From Chlorobaculum sp. 24CR (GTDB lineage Bacteria > Bacteroidota > Chlorobiia > Chlorobiales > Chlorobiaceae), in assembly GCF_004118635.1 (NCBI RefSeq), contig NZ_SDGU01000033.1, positions 1 through 64,000 on the forward strand: a DNA stretch of 64,000 nucleotides, read 5' to 3'. The notes beneath the pieces are model-generated. The model was not told where the DNA came from, ran no database searches, and was given only the letters and a program-made list of their open reading frames with translations. Below are positions 10,009 through 19,100 of this stretch, one piece after another. The position numbers were made by a program, and so were the translations under genes. Every line of letters begins with the position of its first letter. The first letter of the stretch is position 1.

Positions 10009-10246
10009 GAGAAGCCGGCTGAAGAAAGAATGGTGCTGAGGAGCGACGCGGAAAACGCATAGCGCATTCGAAGTGTAGCGTTCCCTCCGCCGAACATTCG
10101 AATTATTATGTGGCGCCGTTTAAGGGCGCTCTGAACTTGAAACGTAAATTTACAAAAAAAAGTAACAGCAATCTACTAAAATAAACATGATGTATCAATC
10201 AGCAATGAAACAGCATAATTATGTTTCTGGTTCCGGAGTGCTGTTT

Positions 10247-10891
10247 TTAGTGGGCTTTTGCACAAAGCGCGTCGAGGCTTTCTGTGATTTTACGGTTGAT
10301 TTCCGCCGGACTGAGGAGGGCGTCGATCATGACGATGCGCTCCGGGTTTTCGCCGCCGATCTTGTGGTATCCGTCGCGCACTCGCCGGTAGAAGTCGAGT
10401 CCCGAATTTTCCATCCGGTCGAGTTCCTCGGACTCGAAGGCCAGCGGCAGCGATTTTTCGGAGAATTTCCTCATGAGCGCGTCTTCGGGCATGAGGTCGA
10501 GATAGAAGGTGATATCCGGCACCAGGCCGCACGAGGCGATCCGGTTGATTTCGGCAAGCATTCCGAGGTCAAGGCCGCGCCCGTAGCCCTGATAGGCGGT
10601 CGTTGAGTCGTAAAAGCGGTCGAGTATTACGTCGCTGCCGTGTTCGAGCGCAGGCTGGATGACTTGCTGCACCAGCTCTGCGCGGCTTGCCGAAAAAAGC
10701 AGCAGCTCCCCTGCGGGGGTGATGTCGTTGCGGCTTTCGAGCAGCAGCTCCCGTATCTGTTCGGCCACCGGGGTGCCGCCTGGCTCGCGCAGGGCCAGCA
10801 CTTCGCGGCCCCGCTCCTGGAGATGGCGTTTGAGTTTCATGACCTGGGTCGATTTTCCGGCCCCGTCGATTCCTTCAAATGTAATGAGCAT
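10247..10891 (-). CDS. tmk: thymidylate kinase
   Basis: 214 residues. It phosphorylates dTMP to dTDP. The P-loop [12 protein letters not shown] is at the N-terminus (residues 5-16), followed by the dTMP-binding [26 protein letters not shown], the [16 protein letters not shown] segment and DITFYLDL. All are standard for Tmk. It is a single gene, preceded by a repeat-containing intergenic region. A spurious minus-strand frame overlaps its 5' end and is not annotated. Confidence 0.96.
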   Translation of the reverse strand: MLITFEGIDGAGKSTQVMKLKRHLQERGREVLALREPGGTPVAEQIRELLLESRNDITPAGELLLFSASRAELVQQVIQPALEHGSDVILDRFYDSTTAYQGYGRGLDLGMLAEINRIASCGLVPDITFYLDLMPEDALMRKFSEKSLPLAFESEELDRMENSGLDFYRRVRDGYHKIGGENPERIVMIDALLSPAEINRKITESLDALCAKAH

Positions 10892-11221
10892 AACTACTTA
10901 CACCAATGCTGGTTCCTGAAAAATGAACTCCGTGATGGCTGAGGAAAAGCGTTTCGGATATTCTGGCAAGCAAGGGAACGGAGGGGTCGTCATCGTCGAG
11001 CGTTGACGAAATTCCGTGAAGCAGCAGCATCACGAGAGCATTGCCTCCAGTGTCGATAGAACGGTGGCGGTCGCCGTTGAGGGCGGTATATCTGCTTTGG
11101 ATTGGCATGGGCGGACGGCGCTTGTTTGACGTGACAATGGTGAGGCTTGCCTGGCAGCAGGGAAAAATAATCAATGAACGGCAAAAAAGAGCACCCGCGC
11201 AGTAGTGTACGGTATATTTTA

Positions 11222-11363
11222 GGGCACCTCTAAAAACTCATTGTCCCGAAAGCTTTCGGGATTGGGTGGTGATCGAAATCCTCACGTACTTCGTGTACGC
11301 TCCGGCTTCTCTTCTCCATCAGCCGTGCACTCAGGCAGCTCATCACACTTTTTCGAGGCGCCC
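11222..11363. repeat. 142-bp dispersed repeat element with inverted ends
   Basis: The ends GGGCACCTC (11222-11230) and GAGGCGCCC (11355-11363) are inverted repeats with one mismatch. An internal palindrome TCCCGAAAGCTTTCGGGA is at 11244-11261. A sub-segment with GGGTGGTGNTCGAAATCCTC recurs at 39054-39080. No coding content is visible. Together with the rest of 10892-11503 it forms a gene-free stretch, and it is probably a non-autonomous mobile or REP-like element. Confidence 0.65.
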
Positions 11364-11503
11364 TTTATTACAAACGGATTGACGCCTCGCTTTGTTTATT
11401 AAAAAAATATGTATGTTCCCGCCACAAAGAAGAACACCACACTGAACCGATGCCATTCAACAGAACAATAACTCGTACCCTCAGGGGCGAAAGGAAACCG
11501 GTC

Positions 11504-11938
11504 ATGAACAGAACAGGAGCCGTTGTGGCTGCTGCCGTAGTGGTGTGTTGCAGCCTGAACGGTTGCGCCGGACAGCCTGACCAGAAGACCCATTCGCGCC
11601 CCTCCGACCTGACCAGCGCGGTTGTCTCGTCTTCCGAAAACAGCCACTCTTCTTCGTTCAGAGAGATGCCGCCATGGATCGATCTCTATCGTGAAAAAAG
11701 CCTGGTGAATGTCGCCACCGTCGATCACGTCGTCATTGTTACCTTCGAAACGCAGGGAGGCCGTGATGAGGTCTATAACCACTATTTCGACAAGTTCAGC
11801 GACGAGGAGAACTTCTCGTCTTTCCGGGCCAACCGCGACATCATCAGCTTTGTCAGGGAGGGCTTCGGCATCAAAATCACCCTGCTCGACTCGACCAAAA
11901 ATCGCTGGTCACTCGAATATCATCGCCAGATGATCTGA
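11504..11938 (+). CDS. small lipoprotein of unknown function
   Basis: 144 residues from ATG 11504 (MNRTGAVVAAAVVVCC). A hydrophobic leader ends in SLNGC, a good lipobox, so the mature protein should be an envelope lipoprotein with Cys at about residue 21. The rest contains a short Ser/Thr-rich linker and a compact domain (PPWIDLYREKSLVNVATVDHV, GFGIKITLLDS) that I do not recognise. A longer reading from 11450 would put an Arg-rich stretch before the signal peptide, so the later start is preferred. Confidence 0.7.
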   Translation: MNRTGAVVAAAVVVCCSLNGCAGQPDQKTHSRPSDLTSAVVSSSENSHSSSFREMPPWIDLYREKSLVNVATVDHVVIVTFETQGGRDEVYNHYFDKFSDEENFSSFRANRDIISFVREGFGIKITLLDSTKNRWSLEYHRQMI

Positions 11939-12125
11939 CACCCGCAGGCGGGCCAGACGTCGCCTCCTTTTTTCCTTTCCGGCTTTTCATCGCCGCTTTT
12001 TCATCCCGAAAAAAATCCAGGACAAACGCATGGATCGATCTGCCTGCGTCGTCCTATGGGGTGAAAAAGGATCCCGCTCGATGAATTCAAGGTGCCTCGA
12101 ATTGAAACGCAAACGAAAGAAAAAG

Positions 12126-12686
12126 ATGAAAAAGAATTTACTTGTGACGGCCCTCATTGCAGGGCTTTTGGGAAGCGCCGGTACAGCTTTTGCTGCCAAC
12201 AACACTCAGTCCGCGCCATGTGCGCAGCCAGGTGCGGCGAGGCCGGTCGATGGCTCCGCGGCTTATGACCGCCCCGGTTATGGAAGAGGCCCGGATGCGA
12301 GGTTCGCGCGGCAGGATATGCGGCAGGATATGCGGCAGAACATGAGGCAGAAAATCAGGCAGTCGCTTGACCTGAGCGACAGCCAGGAGGCGAAGATGAT
12401 CGAGTTGCGGCGCGACTTTTACCAGGAGAGTCGGCCAGTCAGGCAGTCGCTGCGGAGCCTGAAGCGCGAGGTCGCGCTCGAATCGGTCAAACAGTCGCCC
12501 GACAAGCGCAGGATCGCCAGACTTACCCAGAGCATCGGCAGGGAGCATGTGCGTCTGGCGCAGCTCGAAAGCCGCCACTTGCGTAAACTGGCGACCGTGC
12601 TCAATGCGCGGCAGATCGACAAGTTGCTTCAGATGAAGGCGCAGTTCGGCGATCATTTCCGCGGAAATCCCCGGATGAAGGGATAA
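12126..12686 (+). CDS. periplasmic Spy/CpxP-like protein (LTXXQ family type)
   Basis: 186 residues. The signal peptide MKKNLLVTALIAGLLGSAGTAFA is followed by a Gly/Pro-rich spacer and tandem RQDMRQDMRQNMRQK repeats (about residues 59-75). Then comes a long helical region, SLDLSDSQEAKMIELRRDFYQESRPVRQSLRSL, with the L-x-x-x-Q pattern seen in Spy/CpxP/Zra-type periplasmic chaperones and metal-stress proteins. The role is probably envelope or metal-stress buffering, by analogy. The start is ATG 12126, because upstream in-frame codons lie before the signal peptide. A strong terminator follows. Confidence 0.75.
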   Translation: MKKNLLVTALIAGLLGSAGTAFAANNTQSAPCAQPGAARPVDGSAAYDRPGYGRGPDARFARQDMRQDMRQNMRQKIRQSLDLSDSQEAKMIELRRDFYQESRPVRQSLRSLKREVALESVKQSPDKRRIARLTQSIGREHVRLAQLESRHLRKLATVLNARQIDKLLQMKAQFGDHFRGNPRMKG

Positions 12687-12715
12687 AAATTGACAGGCAA
12701 CAAAACCTGAAAGAT

Positions 12716-12756
12716 GCGCAGTCGGGATCAGCTCCTTTCCGGCTGCGCTTTTTTTT
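12716..12756 (+). terminator. rho-independent terminator of the Spy/CpxP-like gene
   Basis: The stem GCGCAGTCGG/CCGGCTGCGC (one G-T pair) spans 12716-12725 and 12739-12748. It is followed by eight T residues. It also lies 9 bases beyond the stop of the convergent SDR gene. Confidence 0.85.
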
Positions 12757-12764
12757 GCCCGGCT

Positions 12765-13475
12765 TCAGTGCGCCTGCCCGGTTGGCCTGATAATTATTTC
12801 ACTCACGTCCACATGCGGTGGCTGGCCAAGGGCGTACATCACCCCGCGAGCCACATCCTCCGGAAGCAGTTCGGGCGCCGCGGGCTTCTGCAACCCATCC
12901 CAGAACGGCGTATCGACAATGCCTGGTTCGATGAGCGTTACCCGCACGCCACAGCTTGCCACCTCGTTGCGGATCGCCTGCGCCATGCCGGTGATGGCCC
13001 ATTTGGTCGCGGCGTAGAGGTTGCGGATCGACGTCACGCGGCCCAGCACCGAACCGGTGACGAGAAAATGGCCTCTGGTCTTGACCAGCTCCGGCAGCGT
13101 GAGTCGCGCTGTGGCCGCCGCGCCGAAGAGGTTGGTCATCACCATGTCGCGCCACTCGTCGGGCTTGTGCTCTCCATCGATGAACGACGACCCTTTCGAG
13201 AATGCCGCATTGGCGAACACCGCGTCGAGCCTGCCGAAGCGTTCGATAGCTTGCCGAACCATCGTCTCCTGCTGGCCCCAGTCCGAGACGTCGCACGGCA
13301 CGGCCATCGCTCGTTCAGCGCCAAGCTCGGCTTCGAGCGCCGCCAGCTTCTGTTCCGACCGTGCCGCCGCCACGACCTTCCAGCCAGCCGCCACGGCCAG
13401 AATCGCCGTCGCCCGCCCGATGCCGGTCGATGCGCCCGTGATGAGAAGAACCCTTCCGTTATCCGATGTCGTCAT
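12765..13475 (-). CDS. short-chain dehydrogenase/reductase
   Basis: 236 residues. It shows the NAD(P)-binding TGASTGIG near the N-terminus, CDVSDW, FANAAF (NAG-like) and the catalytic Ser followed by YAATK. The C-terminal half has IEPGIVDTPFWDG, typical of classical SDRs. The substrate is unknown. I start at ATG 13475 (MTTSDNGRVLLITGAS), since the longer frame to 13565 adds an Arg-rich leader before the Rossmann fold. It stands alone and converges with the Spy-like gene. Confidence 0.88.
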   Translation of the reverse strand: MTTSDNGRVLLITGASTGIGRATAILAVAAGWKVVAAARSEQKLAALEAELGAERAMAVPCDVSDWGQQETMVRQAIERFGRLDAVFANAAFSKGSSFIDGEHKPDEWRDMVMTNLFGAAATARLTLPELVKTRGHFLVTGSVLGRVTSIRNLYAATKWAITGMAQAIRNEVASCGVRVTLIEPGIVDTPFWDGLQKPAAPELLPEDVARGVMYALGQPPHVDVSEIIIRPTGQAH

Positions 13476-13838
13476 GATTGCGCGATTGATGGTTTCACGA
13501 AGTGTGCGTGGGGGCAATATACGATGAGTGCGAAATTTGCTGTCAGGGCAAAATCGCGGCGACAAACCCGCTCACGTTATCAGCTCCGGCAGGCGGGTAT
13601 TCCATTCGGCGAAGAGCGCATTTGATGGCCGGGCTCGTGGCTCGCCAGTTCTGAAAATTTCGCTGGCCGTCGCTGAAGGGTCGCGGCTATTGGCGAAAGC
13701 GTTTTTTGCGTGAGGACGTTCATTCGATTTCTGTCACGATTCCGGAGAGGATGATTCGTTGTCGATGCTGTCAAATTCCCGGTTTTTCCATTAGATTGCG
13801 GGCATCGTTTCTTTAACCCGTAAAATCAGTTGTTCCCT
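13476..13838. other. intergenic region without recognisable features
   Basis: About 360 bases upstream of both the SDR gene (minus) and the small membrane protein (plus). Short open frames exist, but none has a start signal, a family motif or a credible length. It probably holds the divergent promoters. Confidence 0.5.
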
Positions 13839-14033
13839 ATGGCTATGATGGATCCGGCAAGCTGGCTGTTTGTGCTTGTTGTCAGCATCGTCTGCTCGAT
13901 TGCGTGCGCGATTGTTTCGATGAAGAAGGGGTATCGCGGCGCTCCTGTGTTTGCGTGGTTCGCGGCGGGATTCGTTTTCAGCGTGTTTGCCCTGATTGCC
14001 ATCATCCTCGCCCCGCATCACCACGAAGCGTGA
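13839..14033 (+). CDS. small two-helix membrane protein
   Basis: 64 residues (MAMMDPASWLFVLVVSIV...). Two hydrophobic segments, about residues 9-27 and 40-57, are separated by a basic loop (SMKKGYRGAP). The chain ends in a His-rich APHHHEA. The family is unknown to me. Several in-frame ATG codons (13839, 13845, 13848) are possible and no strong ribosome binding site decides between them. The hydrophobic pattern supports a real gene despite its size. Confidence 0.55.
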   Translation: MAMMDPASWLFVLVVSIVCSIACAIVSMKKGYRGAPVFAWFAAGFVFSVFALIAIILAPHHHEA

Positions 14034-14118
14034 GTAGCGCGGGGCGAGTCTCGTCACCTTTGTAAGGTTATTCCTGCTTGCTACACGGGCAGGCAGGACA
14101 TTGTTATGGCAACCGTTC

Positions 14119-14502
14119 TCATGCTTCAAGCAGTTGGCGCACAAGAAGCATGAAATCGTTCAACGAGAAAGGCTTTTGAGTGAAGTGAGATTTTGGCGGC
14201 AACTGAAAACTTTTATTGAAAAAAGTATTGCTATAGCCGGATATAAATATGGTTTGCAATTCGGGATATTGTTTTCTCAATTCATCTGAAAGCTGTTTTC
14301 CATTTATTCCAGGCATAATAATATCTGTTATCAGCAGGTCAATAATTCCGGAATGGTGTTTAATCATTCCGAGAGCCTGGATGGGGCTTGAGGCAGTCAG
14401 AAGCAAGTAGTCATGCGTGGAGAGTAACTCCTGAATCATCACTCTGACATTGTCATCGTCTTCGACCAGCAAAATGGTTTTTCGGCTATTTCGATTGGGC
14501 AT
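14119..14502 (-). CDS. single-domain response regulator (receiver only)
   Basis: 127 residues, one CheY-like receiver. It has the acidic pair D15/D16 (VEDDDNVR), phospho-acceptor D60 (LLITDIIMPGINGKQL), Ser/Gly in FISGYS and K110 in FTQKPFS. No output domain is present, so it would pass phosphate on or bind a partner. Its start at ATG 14502 (MPNRNSRKTIL) overlaps the end of the upstream kinase gene by 17 bases, and GGGAAG precedes it, so the two are translated together as a kinase-receiver pair. Confidence 0.88.
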   Translation of the reverse strand: MPNRNSRKTILLVEDDDNVRVMIQELLSTHDYLLLTASSPIQALGMIKHHSGIIDLLITDIIMPGINGKQLSDELRKQYPELQTIFISGYSNTFFNKSFQLPPKSHFTQKPFSLNDFMLLVRQLLEA

Positions 14503-15706
14503 TGCTTCCCGATTCTGTATTGAACGCGATAGGCAGGTCTGTTTCATGAAGAGGTAATATGATGCTTACTGATGTCCCTTTATTGATCGTGCTTTTTACC
14601 GTGATATTTCCATAATGCTGTTTTACGATGCCATAAATGGCAGAGAGGCCAAGTCCTGAAGCCATTCCGAAATCTTTCGTTGTAAAAAACGGCTCGAATA
14701 TTTTCGGCATAATCGAAGGATCGATTCCTTTGCCGGTATCGATAATGGTTAGCTGCGCGTATTCACCTTCCGGCATCTTGAACTGAGTCGCCAGCGTTGT
14801 ATCAAGCGTTACGGTTTGAACATCTATGGTCAAAACGCCCTCTTCATACATCGCATCCTGCGCGTTGAAAGCAAGACTGAAGACAATCTGCCTGAGCTTT
14901 TCAAAGTCCATTTTCACGCAGGGGCAAGAGCCGTCATGCTGTCGCTTGATAACGATATTTTCAGGTATCACAGTGCGCAGGAAGTGTTCTATATCGACTA
15001 TTGCCTGATGCAGATCAAGGTTTTCAAGTTGCAGGTACTGTGAGCCGGCGTAATCGAGTAACTGGTCAATGAGGGCGCTGGCATTGTGTGCGGATTTATA
15101 AATCTGCTGGCAGTATTCGAGTGATTCATCGTTGTCCTGACACATCTCGCCCAGAAGTTGCGCATATCCCGAAACCGGCATCAACCTGTTGTTCAGTTCA
15201 TGGGCAATCCCACAAACAATACGATTGATCGATTCAAGCTTTTGGGCTTCGTAGAGTTTATTTTCGAGTTCTTTCCGGTAATCCTCCTCTTCAAGCCTTT
15301 TGGTGATGTCACGAGCGATACCGACAATACCAGAAACTTTGCCGGCATTGTTTTTGATAAAGGTTGTCATGACTTCTGTCATGAATGTAGAACCATCTTT
15401 TCTGACCTGTTCGAACTCATTTATTCCAAAACGGGCAGATAAATCACCAGCCTCGATTCTCTTGATGCGCTGCTCTACCAGAACTTGTGCTTTTGCAGCA
15501 GAGCTCGGCGTAAGAGCGTCATACAGGCTTTGTTGCTCGATTTCATCCGGAGTAAAACCTCTCAGGGAAATCACTGAAGGAGAAACATAGGTGTATCGGT
15601 TTTGACTAAAATCATAGGCCCATAAAATATCGCCAGCGTTGTTCAGGATTATCTCAAGTAGAGATGGTGTATCGAGGTATTCTTGGGGCTCGACTTGCTC
15701 TGTCAT
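14486..15706 (-). CDS. PAS-domain sensor histidine kinase (NtrB-type)
   Basis: 406 residues. A PAS domain occupies about residues 15-140 (WAYDFSQNRYTYVSPSV, then VSGIVGIARDITKRLEE). It is followed by a coiled coil and a dimerisation/phosphoacceptor helix with GIAHELNN (H169), the NtrB-like H-box. The ATPase domain has FNAQDAM (N-box like), DTGKGIDP, FEPFFTTK and GLGLSAIYGIV. No transmembrane helix is visible, so it senses in the cytoplasm. It is coupled with the downstream receiver protein. The signal is unknown. Confidence 0.9.
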   Translation of the reverse strand: MTEQVEPQEYLDTPSLLEIILNNAGDILWAYDFSQNRYTYVSPSVISLRGFTPDEIEQQSLYDALTPSSAAKAQVLVEQRIKRIEAGDLSARFGINEFEQVRKDGSTFMTEVMTTFIKNNAGKVSGIVGIARDITKRLEEEDYRKELENKLYEAQKLESINRIVCGIAHELNNRLMPVSGYAQLLGEMCQDNDESLEYCQQIYKSAHNASALIDQLLDYAGSQYLQLENLDLHQAIVDIEHFLRTVIPENIVIKRQHDGSCPCVKMDFEKLRQIVFSLAFNAQDAMYEEGVLTIDVQTVTLDTTLATQFKMPEGEYAQLTIIDTGKGIDPSIMPKIFEPFFTTKDFGMASGLGLSAIYGIVKQHYGNITVKSTINKGTSVSIILPLHETDLPIAFNTESGSNAQSK

Positions 15707-15882
15707 GATTTTTGTATAAAAAAATATTCAATGATGCCTCTTTAAGATTGGGGTCAAAGAGTTGTCAAGCAAGATTATCTTCAAGCTTGATGAGTCGATC
15801 TTTCAAGGCGGTTAAATGTTCAAGGGAGAACTATTCTTTAAACGGCTCCAACATCGGAGTGATGTGTATTTCTTATAAGTTT

Positions 15883-16431
15883 TCAAACAATTATTGTGCG
15901 CTTTGATTGCTGCTTTGCTCGCGAAAGATCGCAATTGAAATCCTCGCGCACCGGCGGCTCGCTTCGGATATTGCGTTCTTTCCGCCTTGTATTCGGGTTG
16001 CTTATAACGCTGTTTAACGAGGTTTTATGGCTATTTTTCAGAGATAGTTTTAATGATTTAAGCCACTTTGCCAGTATAGCGATAGCTGTGCCTACTCCGA
16101 GCAGTATGATGCTTGACGGCTCTGAAAGATCGACGCTCTGGCCGCCATTGATGGCCGGTTGATCGTGCGGCGCTACGAGGCTTTTTTTTGGCTTGATGCT
16201 GGCCGGAGGGCTTACGCGAATACTGTTCGTGGCGTGAGGGGAATGACTGCCTGCGTCGGAGCGCGAAACGCTGTTTAGCGCATAAACATCATTCTCGTCT
16301 ATTGAAGACTCAGCAAAGGTTACTATTTCCCGGCTATCTCTATTGATAGCTTCGTTGCTGGCATTCGCCGTAAAAGCCTGAGTGGCGCAGGTCAGCTCAA
16401 TAACTATAAAAAGAAAGATGAACTTTTTCAA
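15883..16431 (-). CDS. exported protein with PEP-CTERM-like hydrophobic segment
   Basis: 182 residues. The signal peptide is MKKFIFLFIVIELTCATQAFTA. The middle is a low-complexity Ser/Pro-rich region. Near residue 107 SEPSSIILLGVGTAIAILAKWLK resembles a PEP-CTERM sorting signal (EPSS, then a hydrophobic run, then basic residues). However, about 50 further residues rich in Lys, Arg and Ser follow, which a normal PEP-CTERM signal lacks. It could be a lengthened variant or simply a membrane anchor with a cytoplasmic tail. There is no other recognisable domain, and the DNA is more AT-rich than the core genes. Confidence 0.55.
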   Translation of the reverse strand: MKKFIFLFIVIELTCATQAFTANASNEAINRDSREIVTFAESSIDENDVYALNSVSRSDAGSHSPHATNSIRVSPPASIKPKKSLVAPHDQPAINGGQSVDLSEPSSIILLGVGTAIAILAKWLKSLKLSLKNSHKTSLNSVISNPNTRRKERNIRSEPPVREDFNCDLSRAKQQSKRTIIV

Positions 16432-16553
16432 AATGCACTGTTTTTTCTTGTGATAAATACTATCGGTAGAGAAAAAAAATCTCAGGCGGTCGATATACGA
16501 CCATGTTATTCTTTGCCAATGAGCAAAATGTTGGTCTCTTGCATCATGTCTGA

Positions 16554-16934
16554 TTAATCAGAACTGAGTATGGCAATTTTAAGATTTGTCAGGGTATCAC
16601 TTTCAAATCCCGTATCAACGGGACAGAATTTTTGCATACAAAGCAAGTGCTGATAAAATGCTCTCCGACCGTTTTTGGTCACTTGAAAATAGCTTAGAGG
16701 TCTTCGGTGCTCAAAACATTTGAGACACTCTATATATTCCGATGCCTCCAGCTTTCTGAGATGAATACTGAGATTTCCATCCGTAGTCTTGATTTGGCTT
16801 CGAATATCTACAAACGACGCTTTAGGTACGCTCAATAAGTAGGCTATTGATGCGAATCTGATTCTTGAATTGAAAAGTGCGTCAATCTGTCGATGGTTGT
16901 AATCATTTTTTTTACATACGGCTTCTGTGTACAT
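16554..16934 (-). CDS. winged-helix DNA-binding regulator
   Basis: 126 residues. After an N-terminal helix, SRIRFASIAYLLSVPKASFVDIRSQIKTT and DGNLSIHLRKLEASEYIE form a helix-turn-helix plus wing like the ArsR/MarR-related winged-helix family (HTH_34 type), ending with RRPLSYFQVTKNGRRAF. AAAGGAG precedes the ATG at 16934, so the start is good. It lies between an exported protein and a bactofilin; its targets are unknown, and autoregulation or control of the bactofilin is only a guess. Confidence 0.75.
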   Translation of the reverse strand: MYTEAVCKKNDYNHRQIDALFNSRIRFASIAYLLSVPKASFVDIRSQIKTTDGNLSIHLRKLEASEYIECLKCFEHRRPLSYFQVTKNGRRAFYQHLLCMQKFCPVDTGFESDTLTNLKIAILSSD

Positions 16935-17065
16935 CTTGATACTCCTTTTACATCAGAACAGTAATTATACATAGTGGGGATGTTGCGATTTTTTCCCATA
17001 AAACTGACCGATCTATCCACGATGCCAGTCAAAACTTTTTGTTTGTTATAGTTTGTCTTTGATTA

Positions 17066-17620
17066 TCAATTCGATACAGCAAGCCTTGCTTTATTGTTGG
17101 TTTTGATTGACGTTGATTCCTCTGGTTGCTGTTCGTACATGCTTATGTTTCCCGTAACATGAGCACCGGCATTGACGTTCAGGATGTTTATGACGAGATC
17201 GCCTTCGACGTTTCCCGTTGAAGAGACAAGGCACTCTCCTGAAATTTCAGCATTTCCCTTGAAGCTTCCACCAACGATCAATGCACATGCCTTGACGTTT
17301 CCTTCAATGAACCCGCCATCTTCAAGCATGATATTGCCATTAGCAATGATGTCTCCAATGATCTTGCCCTCGACTTTGAGATCGCCTTCAATCATGAGTG
17401 TGCCTTCGAGTACTGCGCTTTTTGCAATAAGGTTCATTGTGTTCGTTGGTGCGTTGATGTGATTGTTGGTCGAGCTTTTTTCCTGAAAACTATGTATGCC
17501 AGGCTTGTTTTTTACAGGATCAGGAGCGGGCGTCTGGATGCTGTTCTCCTGACTGGGCGGGAGTGAATCCGGGGAAGCGTGTGCATCTTTTTTTATTATG
17601 GAAAACAGATTGTTTCTCAT
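17066..17620 (-). CDS. bactofilin (polymer-forming cytoskeletal protein)
   Basis: 184 residues. A disordered, Pro/Ser-rich N-terminal tail (to about residue 65) precedes the bactofilin beta-helix: AVLEGTLMIEGDLKVEGKII, NGNIMLEDGGFIEGN and TGNVEGDLVI. Bactofilins polymerise without nucleotide and scaffold envelope or shape proteins. I begin at ATG 17620 (MRNNLFSIIKK); a TTG at 17629 is possible. Confidence 0.9.
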   Translation of the reverse strand: MRNNLFSIIKKDAHASPDSLPPSQENSIQTPAPDPVKNKPGIHSFQEKSSTNNHINAPTNTMNLIAKSAVLEGTLMIEGDLKVEGKIIGDIIANGNIMLEDGGFIEGNVKACALIVGGSFKGNAEISGECLVSSTGNVEGDLVINILNVNAGAHVTGNISMYEQQPEESTSIKTNNKARLAVSN

Positions 17621-17836
17621 CGTACTCAATGTCTATGGTTGTATTTGAAGAAATAGCATTTTGAGTGAGTTATTCATGGTCACGGGTGGGTGAACTATGA
17701 ATAACACGAACACCCGGCCTGAGTACTCTGAGCGTCAATCATCGTTGAATGAATTTCGCCTTCACTATGACTTTCTCTCCATACTTTTTTCTCGTCGCCC
17801 GCGTTTTTGGCGCGCTTGATGCCTTGATGGCGCGGA

Positions 17837-18085
17837 TTAAAAAAACTTGAATCCCCAGAATTTTTTGCTGTCGGGCTTAAATTTATCCCTATTACTTTCT
17901 ATGTACGTCGCGAGACCTCTTCCCGTCTTTGCGCATTTTATCATGCGATTGATATTGCGCTTTCCAGTGTCGCTATACCGGTACGTTCTGGTTTCGCCTT
18001 CAAACCATTCGACGCGAATCCAGTCAACCCCAAAATCGTAAGAAACAATCGGTGATAACAGGTTCATGTTTTTATACGGTATCAT
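17837..18085 (-). CDS. small KTSC-like domain protein
   Basis: 82 residues. The core SYDFGVDWIRVEWFEGETRTYRYSDTG resembles the KTSC fold, a short beta-rich domain seen alone or next to RNA- and DNA-related enzymes. The C-terminal half is basic. The function is not established. The start may be ATG 18085 or ATG 18067 (MNLLSP). It stands in AT-rich DNA. Confidence 0.5.
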   Translation of the reverse strand: MIPYKNMNLLSPIVSYDFGVDWIRVEWFEGETRTYRYSDTGKRNINRMIKCAKTGRGLATYIESNRDKFKPDSKKFWGFKFF

Positions 18086-19100
18086 AATACTTTTCGTTTT
18101 GTTGTGACGGCAAAGCGGCGATATTATGCGACGGTCTCCTTTTCAATAAAAGAGCCTGAATTTTCTGTGGTTATCGATAAGTGTTTTTATTATAGTATTT
18201 TAAATCGAATGCTGCTCAGGTTGAAGGATTGCTGGATGCCTTGCCCTTTTCATTGCCGTCATGTTGAGAAGCTGTTTTTTTCTCGTTCACTCTTGTCAAA
18301 GATTGCGAAAAAAAATAAGAAATGCAAGAAGTATAACTTTTTTGATTAAAGTTGGTTATAAATATTATAAAAATACTGGAAAACCTCGTATGTATAGTTT
18401 TTTCAAGGGGTTGGTCTGTATGGAATCTTATAATCCTGAGATGCCGGGCGCTTCATGGCAAGGTCTGTGCAGGTCCCGGATGTGGCTGGGTATATGCGGT
18501 AACGTCCCTGATTGCCGGTGTGGCTTGATTACGATAGTCTTGAAAAGCCTGAAAAGCGAGCAGGTTTATCGAGTTGCATTGCTGAAAAGCTCGTGGCGCG
18601 GATCAATCAATGGCAACATCGCGACTATTGAACGCTTGTTGAGAGAGCCGTTTGCCGAACTGGTGCTCAACAGCCGGGGGCGAAATCCTCAGTAACCGTC
18701 TCAACGGAAAATGCTTTGCAACAAAGGCGCGAGGGACGTTTCGTTCCCAGATAATCAGGTGCCTTACAACTGTCAGCTCTGGCTTTTTCGCTCCGTCTGC
18801 TTTTTCAGCTCAGCCGGGGATCACCACACTTTTCTGGCGCATTCTGCATAGTGATTGTCGCTATGGCGAAAAAGTGACGATATCTGGTACAAAAAATCCT
18901 GTAATCCTGATATTGGTGATATTCCAGCCTTTTCGGCCCTCTGTCTGGTTATGGTATTTTGTGAAAAAATGTAACTTTAGTTACAACGAGGGTGATTCTC
19001 CGGTTGCCTGCGGTGTGGTTTCTTGTAAAAAGGTTTCCGCATAAGCAAAAAAAGACGCATCCACAGGTTTTCTATCAGGCGCTTTATCCGCTCATTTCCG
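18086..19100. other. about 1 kb without a recognisable gene
   Basis: AT-rich DNA upstream of the eight-PAS kinase. The open frames (18104-18349, 18261-18695 and 18652-19044, plus) overlap one another and show no family motif, signal peptide or clear ribosome binding site. One internal ATG at 18390 (MYSFFKGLVCMESYNPEMPG) would give about 100 residues, but I cannot support it as a gene. The region may hold promoters, a small RNA or a decayed gene. Confidence 0.5.

Noticed and set aside
10875-11174. Minus-strand frame upstream of tmk
   Set aside because: Overlaps the tmk start, lacks a ribosome binding site and shows no domain.
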